Assembly (NCBI GenBank): GCA_016715625.1
Contig: JADJZU010000003.1
Coordinates: 62,001-126,000 of the forward strand
Origin: Bacteroidota bacterium
Lineage (GTDB): Bacteria; Bacteroidota; Bacteroidia; Chitinophagales; LD1
Direction: 5' to 3'
DNA length: 64,000 bases
Made by a program: the position numbers and the translations under genes. Shown here in pieces: positions 26,967-34,749 of this stretch; position 1 is the stretch's first letter, and each line of letters begins with the position of its first letter. The notes below the pieces were generated by a model. That model searched no databases. It saw only the letters and a list, made by a program, of their open reading frames with translations, and was not told the DNA's origin.

Positions 26967-27893
26967 ATGAGCGCAATTAGTCAGAAACACCTCACCGCTA
27001 TTAAACATCTTCAGGCTTCCGACATTGACCTCATTTTTCAAACAGCAGATAATTTCAAAGATATTCTGCAACGCCCCATTAAGAAAGTCCCCTCCCTTCG
27101 CGATATAACTATTGCTAATCTGTTTTTTGAAGATAGCACCCGGACCCGCATCTCATTTGAACTGGCCGAAAAAAGATTGAGTGCCGACACCATTAACTTT
27201 TCGGCATCGGGTTCCTCCGTGAAGAAAGGAGAAACTCTGCTGGATACGGTCCGCAATATTTTAGCCATGAAAGTGGATATGATAGTAATGCGACACAGCA
27301 GCAGTGGCGCAGCAGAATTTGTGTCGCAGCACATACCTGCCAGTGTTATCAATGCAGGGGATGGCACACACGAACATCCAACACAAGGGCTTTTGGACGG
27401 TTACTCGGTTCGGGAAAAATTCAAAACACTCAAGGGGCTTAACTATCTCATCATTGGCGACATCAAACACTCTCGCGTGGCGGGCTCCGATATTCCTTTG
27501 ATGCTTAAAATGGGCGCTAAGGTAAAAGTATGCGGTCCGCCAACCCTTGTTCCCAAGCACATTGCAGAGCTAGGTGTAACCTATGAACCCAACCTGAAAA
27601 AAGCACTGGAATGGTGCGATGTAGCCAATGTATTACGTATACAATTGGAGCGCATGGATATTAAATTTATTCCTACGCTGCGCGAGTATTCTCTCTTTTA
27701 TGGAGTGAATAAAGAATTGCTGGATTCGTTGCCGCGAAAAATCACCATTATGCACCCTGGTCCTATCAATCGTGGTGTGGAGTTGAACAGCGATGTAGCC
27801 GATTCTTCTCAATCCATCATTCTCCAGCAGGTGGAGAATGGAGTAGCCATTCGTATGGCGGTTTTATATCTGCTTGCCGACCGAAAAAACTAA
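26967..27893 (+). CDS. pyrB: Aspartate carbamoyltransferase catalytic subunit
   Basis: Catalyses carbamoyl phosphate + L-aspartate to N-carbamoyl-L-aspartate, the committed step of pyrimidine synthesis. The 308-residue protein has the carbamoyl phosphate motif EDSTRTRISFE (residues 55-65), the SVKKGETLLDT loop, and HPTQGLLDGYSV. The C-terminal MHPGPINRGVEL is the aspartate-binding region. No regulatory pyrI subunit lies next to it, as is usual when pyrB is paired with pyrR. Its TAA stop overlaps a convergent TAG stop if the neighbouring gene's frameshift is corrected. Confidence 0.97.
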   Translation: MSAISQKHLTAIKHLQASDIDLIFQTADNFKDILQRPIKKVPSLRDITIANLFFEDSTRTRISFELAEKRLSADTINFSASGSSVKKGETLLDTVRNILAMKVDMIVMRHSSSGAAEFVSQHIPASVINAGDGTHEHPTQGLLDGYSVREKFKTLKGLNYLIIGDIKHSRVAGSDIPLMLKMGAKVKVCGPPTLVPKHIAELGVTYEPNLKKALEWCDVANVLRIQLERMDIKFIPTLREYSLFYGVNKELLDSLPRKITIMHPGPINRGVELNSDVADSSQSIILQQVENGVAIRMAVLYLLADRKN

Positions 27894-28761
27894 ACCCTAA
27901 AACCGTATCCGAATAATCTTTGGTAAACTCGTCTGACTTAAACGTGGGATTGATAACCAGATTATAAAACTCGTATCGTTCAAAAATGCCTTTATCATCA
28001 GTCATTTCCTGAAAAACGGGAAACAAGTTTTGCTTGTCTATATATAACACTGTCTTCTTGGCATAAGAAGTGGGTAGCTTTAACGTTTTCCCTCCCAAGT
28101 CTTCTTCAAAATGCTTTACTCCATTCAGTTCTACCATGCTGTATTCGGGTACCAAAAACTTTAACGCAACCGAATACATATTTTCTCCTTTCTGTGCCTT
28201 GTAAGTAGTATAGGTATAGGTAGGATCTTCTATAATAATTTTGTAACAAGCACGGTTATTCCATGTCACATCACCTACATATCTAAATACGGAATCAAAC
28301 TTGCCTTGCGCATCCGCTTTGCGGACCCCCTCCGATATAATTTTGTTTACAATAGCAAAACCGGCACTCAACATAGTGTGATGCTGATCTTTGGTTACCA
28401 AACCATTAAACGGACTTAAGGTAACAGTAGGAATCATTTTGCCTGCGTTCACTAGTGCTTTATCGCCACGTTCTCCTTTTACATAAAGCAATTCAGTCCC
28501 TTTATTGGGATCGGTTATCATTTTCATATAAGTCTTTTGCGGAGATACTGATACTTTGGTAAAAATATCCGCTGTGCGCAGCCCGCTCCGGCCCACCAAT
28601 CTCTCACTACCCCGCATGGTGTAAGTGCTTCCTTTGTGCGATGCCATAGCGGCCAGCGATTTATTAATGATAGTCCGAGTCTGACTTTCCGGAGCCGGCT
28701 TAAATGCTACTATGGCAAAAAGAAAAACTGAAAGAACAGGCGGAATGATTTTCTTGAACAT
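27890..28761 (-). CDS. Secreted DUF1571 family protein (frameshift near 3' end)
   Basis: An exported protein with a signal peptide (IIPPVLSVFLFAIVAFKPAP). The body contains KTYMKMITDPNKGTELLYVKG, RACYKIIIEDPTY and KKTVLYIDKQNLFPVFQ, as in DUF1571 proteins of Bacteroidota and Planctomycetes, possibly envelope lipoprotein-carrier-like folds. As read, the frame continues 74 bp past the pyrB stop to 27817 through non-family residues. Adding one base near 27915 instead gives the natural ending YSGYGFRV and a TAG at 27890-27892. The corrected protein is 290 residues and its stop interleaves with that of pyrB as CTAA, as at the lipB/HMG-CoA reductase junction. Confidence 0.82.
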
Positions 28762-28816
28762 GGATTAAGAGTTAAGTTTTAATTAAGATAGACAAACACC
28801 GTGCCGATGGGAAAGT

Positions 28817-29281
28817 TTAGTACGCAACTCCCAGTTTTTTGTAAATAAAACTCATTAACCAAGCTGGTCCTATCATTAAAAATTGAAGGTCTTTTAAGAA
28901 CGATGGTTTTGCCCCCTCCACCTTATGGCCGTAAAACTGAACTATCCAGGCCAATACAAAAATGACAACACAAACCAACCAAAGAGGCAAGCCCGCAGAC
29001 TCTATAGCGTAGCAAGCCGCAGCACATACCGCAGAGAAAACAAACATTCCTATCCACAAAGTGCGGGAAAGAGAAAAATAATAGACCGTAACCCCCAGCA
29101 ACATAATAACCGCCAGATTTAGCGGAAACTCATCAGTCAATTGCACCGGAAGTTTCACACTGTAAAACAGGCCTGTGATACTGAAAAAAATCAAAGGGAC
29201 ACATATCCAGTGAATGAGTTTGTTGGTAGGATTCTGATGGCTTACGCCATATTCATCGAGCCAGGTCTGTATAGATTTCAT
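28817..29281 (-). CDS. Mpo1-like (DUF962) membrane protein
   Basis: A 154-residue four-helix membrane protein of the DUF962/YGL010w family. The yeast member Mpo1 is an Fe(II)-dependent dioxygenase that shortens 2-hydroxy fatty acids. Family histidines are present: HQNPTNKLIHWICVP near the N-terminus and QFYGHKVEGAKPSFLKD near the C-terminus, followed by LMIGPAWL. If activity is conserved, it would act on 2-hydroxy fatty acids, which are plentiful in Bacteroidota sphingolipids and lipid A; this is inference. It follows the DUF1571 gene's start by 55 bp on the same strand. Confidence 0.87.
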   Translation of the reverse strand: MKSIQTWLDEYGVSHQNPTNKLIHWICVPLIFFSITGLFYSVKLPVQLTDEFPLNLAVIMLLGVTVYYFSLSRTLWIGMFVFSAVCAAACYAIESAGLPLWLVCVVIFVLAWIVQFYGHKVEGAKPSFLKDLQFLMIGPAWLMSFIYKKLGVAY

Positions 29282-29323
29282 GTTTAATTATTTCGCGCCA
29301 AAATAGATTTTATTGGAAATAGT

Positions 29324-29352
29324 TTTGGGTTCAGTGATAAGTACTATTTTTG
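29324..29352 (+). promoter_or_regulatory. Bacteroidota-type promoter for the 29376 gene
   Basis: TTTG at 29324-29327, a 17-base spacer, and TATTTTTG at 29345-29352. The predicted start near 29359 supports the ATG at 29376 rather than an upstream start at 29313. Confidence 0.6.
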
Positions 29353-29375
29353 AAACCAGGTCAATTCACTTTTTC

Positions 29376-30848
29376 ATGCAAAAATTAGTTTTACTATTAG
29401 TCGCATCCTTGCTGTTCATCGCGGATGGATTTTCACAAGTTGGTATCAATATTCTAATTCCGGACAGCAGTGCCGTTCTGCAGTTGGAAAGTGACAAAAA
29501 GGGACTGGGGCTTTCCCGCCTCACCACGCCACAGCGCGATGCAATCACCAATCCACTAAAAGGATTAACCATTTTCAACACCACGGACAGTTTAATTGAA
29601 TACTGGAATGGAGAATGCTGGCTGAAAGCTTACCAAAAAAACTGTAATGAGTGCGCTTTTACAATGACTATTGATGACCCTACCGATACGCTTGACCGAG
29701 TGATTACCGATACGGTCAGTTCCAAAATAACAATTAACCAGACCAATGGCAACCAGGATATTTCTATCATTTACTTAGCTTCTCTGCCGCAAGGAGTGAG
29801 CGTGTATTTCAATGGGAACACAACCATCGATAGTGCTGGTAGCGTAGAGATAGTGGTAAAAGCTGATTTATGTGCACCGGTAGGTGGCAATTACCCAATT
29901 ATAATACAAGCCTTTTGCGGAGATAAAATCCGTTTCCTTTCCTACAATGTCTATATCAGAGGGCCTCAGCAGTTCACCATCCCCACCGACCAGTTGAACT
30001 ATGATTTGCAAGCTATCAACAACTTGCCCAACAGCCCTGCACAATATTTAATCTTAAACATTAATAGCGGAGTAGAAATAAAATCTGCATCCACCGCTAA
30101 TCCGGCATATACCACCGGTGGCATTGATGCTGCATCTTTAGTTTGCATCAACAATAATGGAGCGGTATTGGGCCGTGGTGGCGATGGTGGTTCGTTTACC
30201 TTTAATGGAAACCTGTTTGTGATTGGAGGTGAAGCCGGTAAAATAGGTGGTGTGGCCATGGACCTCACTTCCAGAACGATTTTGACCAATAATGGTGCAG
30301 TTTATGGTGGTGGAAGTGGCGGTGGCTCGGTTGGCTTTGCCATCGGCACACCAAGTATTCCCATCATTGGTTCCATCGTTGTAGGTTTTGGTTTCTGCGG
30401 TGGTGGTGGATCCGAATCGGGTCTTGGAGGAGTTACCAATGGGGGCGGTATTACCATTGGTTTGTTCGAAGATGGAGGCGATGCCACCTGCTGCGCCAGT
30501 TCACTACCTGGTCTGGGACAAGATGCAATTTATCCTATCAACATTCCCATCAGCATTGCGCAAATCAACATTACACCTGATGCACACGGTGGTGATGGCG
30601 GGGCTTTTGGCCAACAAGGAACGCAAGGATATATAGACGTGTCTATGGAAGTTTGTGTCAATATTCCCATCATTGGTCAAATATGTATTCCTATTCCCAT
30701 CAGTCAGTTGTTAGGCGGGCTTCTTCCATTTTATGGTCCCCAGTCTGATTTGCCTGGGAATGCCATTAAACGCAACAACAATCCACTTACAGGTATAGTT
30801 GATGGCAACTACAACGGAGCACAAGTAAAAGGAAGAGTGGGCAATTAA
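29376..30848 (+). CDS. Secreted glycine-rich protein with tail-fibre-like N-terminus
   Basis: A 490-residue exported protein with signal peptide KLVLLLVASLLFIADGFSQ. Residues about 20-80 (DSSAVLQLESDKKGLGLSRL, TPQRDAITNPLKGLTIFNTT and a YWNGECW strand) resemble the short N-terminal module found in many Bacteroidota surface proteins and in phage tail-fibre-like proteins. A middle region has beta strands and paired cysteines (NCNECAF, DLCAPVGG, AFCGDK). The C-terminal half has glycine clusters (GRGGDGGSF, GGGSGGGSVG, GFCGGGGSESG, HGGDGGAFG). No type IX sorting domain is obvious at the end, GAQVKGRVGN. Start chosen at the ATG because of the signal peptide and promoter position. Confidence 0.75.
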   Translation: MQKLVLLLVASLLFIADGFSQVGINILIPDSSAVLQLESDKKGLGLSRLTTPQRDAITNPLKGLTIFNTTDSLIEYWNGECWLKAYQKNCNECAFTMTIDDPTDTLDRVITDTVSSKITINQTNGNQDISIIYLASLPQGVSVYFNGNTTIDSAGSVEIVVKADLCAPVGGNYPIIIQAFCGDKIRFLSYNVYIRGPQQFTIPTDQLNYDLQAINNLPNSPAQYLILNINSGVEIKSASTANPAYTTGGIDAASLVCINNNGAVLGRGGDGGSFTFNGNLFVIGGEAGKIGGVAMDLTSRTILTNNGAVYGGGSGGGSVGFAIGTPSIPIIGSIVVGFGFCGGGGSESGLGGVTNGGGITIGLFEDGGDATCCASSLPGLGQDAIYPINIPISIAQINITPDAHGGDGGAFGQQGTQGYIDVSMEVCVNIPIIGQICIPIPISQLLGGLLPFYGPQSDLPGNAIKRNNNPLTGIVDGNYNGAQVKGRVGN

Positions 30849-30879
30849 ATTTTAAAGTATTTTATAAAGTTAATTCATC

Positions 30880-31522
30880 ATGAAAAGAAATCTGGTTCTC
30901 TTGTTTATGGCCGCGGTGGTTACGCTAAATGCCCAAAAAGGTGTTATTCTGGAACAAAAGATGACCGCTAAAAATCTACCGGGCAAAACGATATCTGTTA
31001 CCTGGTTTAGTCACTAACACATCCTGCAAATTGAAGATGCAATTTCCTGAAGCTAAGGGAGTATCTCACTTTATTCCTGATTTAAAGGCAGGCATGCTTT
31101 ATACGTATAATGACGGTCCTACACCTGATGGCGTTAAGAAATCATTTTTCGCTGCCTCGCTCGATAAGATTCAATCCTCCAACGAAACAGCGGTTTCGCG
31201 TATAGTAGTAAAGCAAACCGGAGAGACAAAGGATATAGGCGGGTTTAAATGCGAAAAAATTATTGCTTCTACCTCCAAAGGTGATACCGAAATGTGGGTG
31301 ACTAAAGATTTCAAACCTGAGTTCTACAAATACGAAGCCTTCTTCAAAAGCAACTGGGAAATGATGGCACTGCGGGAAGAAAGGATTAAAGGCCTCCCCC
31401 TTTCTTCCGTTACAAAAGATGCAGCCGGTAATGTTTTGAACGCCTACGAATTTGTTAGCATAACGTCCACCGATATTTCTGAAACAGAGTTCAGCGTTCC
31501 CGCAGCTTATTCCCAATATTAA
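30880..31522 (+). CDS. Secreted DUF4412-like protein (one frameshift)
   Basis: A signal peptide MKRNLVLLFMAAVVTLNAQ begins at the ATG 30880. That frame stops at 31017, but the next frame carries on naturally from near 31007 as VTNTSCKLKMQFPEAKG and runs to 31522. Joining them by removing one base after TGGTTT gives 213 residues. The body (KQTGETKDIGGFKCEKI, DTEMWVTKDFKP) has the pattern of DUF4412 proteins: a processed surface-exposed beta protein of unknown function. It is 31 bp downstream of the glycine-rich gene and is followed by a terminator. Confidence 0.75.
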
Positions 31523-31560
31523 TAACTACATATTGTCTGCATTGCACAGACGACTGAAGA

Positions 31561-31592
31561 AGGACAAGCATTTGGGTGTTTGTCTTTTTTTA
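31561..31592 (+). terminator. Rho-independent terminator before ftsZ
   Basis: GACAAGCA and TGTTTGTC pair over 8 bp with one G-T wobble, the loop is TTTGGG, and seven T follow. It lies 40 bases after the DUF4412-like stop. Confidence 0.75.
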
Positions 31593-31748
31593 TTTACACC
31601 ACACGTGCTTAAGTAGATAATTGAGGGGGCAAATATTCGCAGATGTGGGGTGTCCTGTTGTATGATTGCTGTGTCAAAGAGAGACACACACATTCATTCA
31701 ACATTCCTGATTGTTGGACAAAACAATTCGGACACAAAAACAAAGGAC

Positions 31749-33392
31749 ATGGAACCAATTTTTCAATTTGAACTTCCAAAAGAGCAAAGCTCTATTATTA
31801 AAGTATTTGGAGTTGGCGGTGGTGGCAGCAACGCTGTAAATCACATGTTTGACCAAGGCATTGCCGGTGTAAATTTCGTAGTGTTGAACACCGATGCGCA
31901 GGCTCTTGAAATGAGTCGCATACCCAACAAAATTCAACTGGGCCCTGCTTCCACCCAAGGTTTGGGTGCCGGAGCTAACCCTACCGTGGGGGAACGTGCA
32001 GCCGAAGAAAGCATTGATGCTATAAAGGAATTACTGAATATGAATACCAAAATGGTATTTATTACGGCTGGTATGGGCGGAGGTACCGGTACCGGAGCTG
32101 CACCTGTGGTAGCTCGCATTGCCCGCGAAATGGGAATATTAACCGTAGGAATTGTAACCACTCCTTTCTGGTTTGAAGGCAAAGGAAGATATAACTCTGC
32201 CACAGAAGGCTTGGCAAAGTTGAAAGAGAACGTAGACACCTTACTTATTATCAATAACGATAGAATACGTGAAATGTACGGCAACCTTAAGCGTGCAGAA
32301 GCTTTTGGACATGCTAATAATATATTGACCACAGCGGCTAAGGCCATTTCCGAAATTATTACTATGCCGGGCGAAATCAACGTGGACTTTGCTGATGTGC
32401 AAACGGTAATGAAAAACGGAGGCTCTGCCATTATGGGTTGCGCCACAGCCGAAGGCGATGGCCGCGCGTTGAGTGCAGCACGCGGTGCGCTGAACTCACC
32501 ACTATTAAATGACAGCGAAATTCGCGGAGCGAGAAAAGTGTTGGTGAACATTACCACCGGAGCCAACCAGGTGACTATGGATGAGATTGGTGAGATTATG
32601 GAATACGTGCAAGACGCAGCTGGCAGCACAGATATTATTCTGGGAGCTTGCGATGATGCTTCATTAGGCGAAAAATTATCGGTTACAATTATTGCTACTG
32701 GCTTTGAAGCCGGCAATAAACAAGAATTTGTAATACAAAAAGTAAGGAAAGTATATGAATTGACTGATAAGCTAGTTGATAACCAACAGCCAGCGTTCAC
32801 TGAGCCGGTTGTGCTACAAAATGAACCAGCCATAACAGTTACTATAGAGGAACCGGAAGTAAAAACACCCGAAACTACAGAAACAGTTGTTCTCGCAGAG
32901 CAAAGCACGCTGGACCTGTTTGCGGTAACCGATGTTCAGGAAACCGTGACAACTGATAATACCATTGAGTTTGAGGTAACGAAAGAAGAACAGGTATTAA
33001 ATGAAGAGGAAGAGGAACTGCTGTTAACCACAGAAGTGGTGCAAGAAAAAGTTACTCCTGTAGTCAGTGAAACTAAAGAAGATGATTTCGTTGTATACAC
33101 TGTTAAAAGTTACGAAACGAGCGAGTCGGTTACAGTAACCGGAAGCACCATGGAAAGAGAATTGGAAGACAGGAAGAAAGTGCTGGCTGGATTAAGCTAT
33201 AAAATCAGCTCGAAGCAGCATCTCACCGATTTAGAAAATGAACCTGCTTATAAAAGAAAAGGAGTATCGCTGGATGGTGAAAATAGCTACTCTACGGCTA
33301 CTGAAATGTCGCGCTTTGCAGTAGGGAATGACGAATTAGGAAGACCTGAAATCAATCAAAAGAACCCATTTCTACATGACAATGTAGATTAA
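31749..33392 (+). CDS. ftsZ: Cell division protein FtsZ
   Basis: Tubulin-like GTPase that forms the division ring on the cytoplasmic membrane. The 547-residue protein has VGGGGSNAVNHM at the N-terminus, the tubulin signature GGGTGTG (residues 110-116), and the T7 loop region NVDFADVQTVMKNGG. A long acidic tail of about 230 residues follows the GTPase core, as in other Bacteroidota, ending in GRPEINQKNPFLHDNVD. I chose the ATG at 31749; the frame is open to 31650 but that leader is not family-like. FtsA, FtsQ and mur genes are not adjacent, so this copy stands outside a division cluster. Confidence 0.97.
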   Translation: MEPIFQFELPKEQSSIIKVFGVGGGGSNAVNHMFDQGIAGVNFVVLNTDAQALEMSRIPNKIQLGPASTQGLGAGANPTVGERAAEESIDAIKELLNMNTKMVFITAGMGGGTGTGAAPVVARIAREMGILTVGIVTTPFWFEGKGRYNSATEGLAKLKENVDTLLIINNDRIREMYGNLKRAEAFGHANNILTTAAKAISEIITMPGEINVDFADVQTVMKNGGSAIMGCATAEGDGRALSAARGALNSPLLNDSEIRGARKVLVNITTGANQVTMDEIGEIMEYVQDAAGSTDIILGACDDASLGEKLSVTIIATGFEAGNKQEFVIQKVRKVYELTDKLVDNQQPAFTEPVVLQNEPAITVTIEEPEVKTPETTETVVLAEQSTLDLFAVTDVQETVTTDNTIEFEVTKEEQVLNEEEEELLLTTEVVQEKVTPVVSETKEDDFVVYTVKSYETSESVTVTGSTMERELEDRKKVLAGLSYKISSKQHLTDLENEPAYKRKGVSLDGENSYSTATEMSRFAVGNDELGRPEINQKNPFLHDNVD

Positions 33393-33419
33393 AGAATCTC
33401 TCCTTTGTTAGTGTGTGTC

Positions 33420-33453
33420 CAAAAACTCCCGGGTTCTCAGCCCGGGTTTTTTT
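33420..33453. terminator. Bidirectional terminator between ftsZ and the phosphoesterase
   Basis: Two CCCGGG hexamers separated by TTCTCAG form a stem flanked by AAAAA on the left and seven T on the right. It can terminate ftsZ on the plus strand. The phosphoesterase stop codon lies within the T tract, so on the minus strand it also follows that gene. Confidence 0.8.
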
Positions 33454-34693
33454 ATGCCTTGTGCAATGTAATCTCAGCTACTTCGGGCAGGATGCCAATT
33501 CGTCCCGGATAAAACAAAAAGCCAAAACCGCGATTTACATACAAGTATTGTTTGCCTTCCTGGTATAAGCCGGCCCATTGCTTATATAAATATTTCGAAG
33601 GGCTCCACTTCAACCATTTATTTTCCACTCCAAACTGCGCTCCATGAGTATGCCCGCTAAACATTAAATCAATGTCCGGAAAATCTTTGCGGACTTTTTC
33701 ATCCCAATGTGAAGGATCGTGGCTTAGTAAAATCTTGAATGAAGATGATTCGACACCTTCATACGCTTTCTCCAGTTTACCGTATTTTGCAAAACGCCCT
33801 TTACCCCAATTCTCCACTCCTATTACGCTGATGTGCTCACCGTCTTTTTCAATCTTCCTGTTCTCGTTCATCAATAAATCCCAACCCATAGACCGATGAA
33901 CATCCATAAACTGTTTGAAATTTTCAGCTTTCTCAGTCATACTATTCCACTGCACATAATCTCCATAGTCATGGTTACCGGTAATGGAAATAACACCATG
34001 AATCGCTTTTAACTGCCCGAAAATCTCGCGGTATTCATCCATTTCAGAAGCTACATTATTTACCAAGTCTCCTGTAAAAATGATGAGATCCGGATTTTGG
34101 GCATTGATTTTTTTAACGACTTCAATGATTGGTTCTTTACGTGAGAAACTACCCGCATGTATATCGCTCAACTGAATAATTTTAAATCCATCAAACGCAG
34201 CAGGCAGATTAGAAAATCGTATAGCGGTTCTTCTAAACTTGTAGTTGTAGGCATTTGCAACTACTCCATACATCAACGTTGCTGCTGGTATGGCAGCCGT
34301 AGCCAACGCTACTTTACTTAAAAATTCGCTTCGCGAAATGCCTGTAGCCGGAGCGGGCTGAGTAGAAAATTTTGCAATAACCAGTTGAACACCGCGAACA
34401 ATATCTTCCGGAAATAAGAACAGCAATACAATCAATTTAGAAATGGCTAATACCACAAAACCAGTAGTGAACAAGGTTCCTACCTCGCGCGGCATGTATC
34501 GATAAAGAAAGAACCGCCAAGTGAACATGACAAAAAACAATAGCAGAGTAAGCCCCCAGTAGATCCATCTGGCGCGATATAAATTGGCTGGATTTATAAT
34601 TGTTTTTATCGACTGCCATCCGTAAAACTCAATAGCGGCATACAGTGATATAAAGAGAATCGGTGCAAGCATTTTAAGAGTATTTAGGAACAT
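33452..34693 (-). CDS. Membrane-anchored calcineurin-like metallophosphoesterase
   Basis: A 413-residue protein with three or four N-terminal membrane helices (residues about 5-110), a linker that contains a Tat-like or anchor stretch (SRSEFLSKVALATAAIPAAT), and a C-terminal metallophosphoesterase domain. Metal-binding motifs are in order: LSDIHAG, FTGDLVNN, ITGNHDYGD, LSHDPSHW and FSGHTHGAQFG. The domain resembles YkuE-type phosphoesterases acting near the membrane, possibly on UDP-diacylglucosamine or other lipid or cyclic nucleotide substrates, which cannot be resolved. It is convergent with ftsZ. Confidence 0.93.
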   Translation of the reverse strand: MFLNTLKMLAPILFISLYAAIEFYGWQSIKTIINPANLYRARWIYWGLTLLLFFVMFTWRFFLYRYMPREVGTLFTTGFVVLAISKLIVLLFLFPEDIVRGVQLVIAKFSTQPAPATGISRSEFLSKVALATAAIPAATLMYGVVANAYNYKFRRTAIRFSNLPAAFDGFKIIQLSDIHAGSFSRKEPIIEVVKKINAQNPDLIIFTGDLVNNVASEMDEYREIFGQLKAIHGVISITGNHDYGDYVQWNSMTEKAENFKQFMDVHRSMGWDLLMNENRKIEKDGEHISVIGVENWGKGRFAKYGKLEKAYEGVESSSFKILLSHDPSHWDEKVRKDFPDIDLMFSGHTHGAQFGVENKWLKWSPSKYLYKQWAGLYQEGKQYLYVNRGFGFLFYPGRIGILPEVAEITLHKA

Positions 34694-34749
34694 AAGGCAT
34701 AAAACTATGTCTCATGTCACGAACAAGTCGGCAAAATATTTGAAATTCG

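Noticed and set aside
29376..30848. Prophage remnant based on the tail-fibre-like protein
   Set aside because: No integrase, terminase, portal, capsid or lysis gene is nearby, and the flanking genes are housekeeping.
31934..32908. 324-codon open frame on the minus strand opposite ftsZ
   Set aside because: It lies entirely within the GTPase coding region, has a Ser/Thr/Ile-biased composition expected of the complement of a conserved gene, and has no start context or family likeness.
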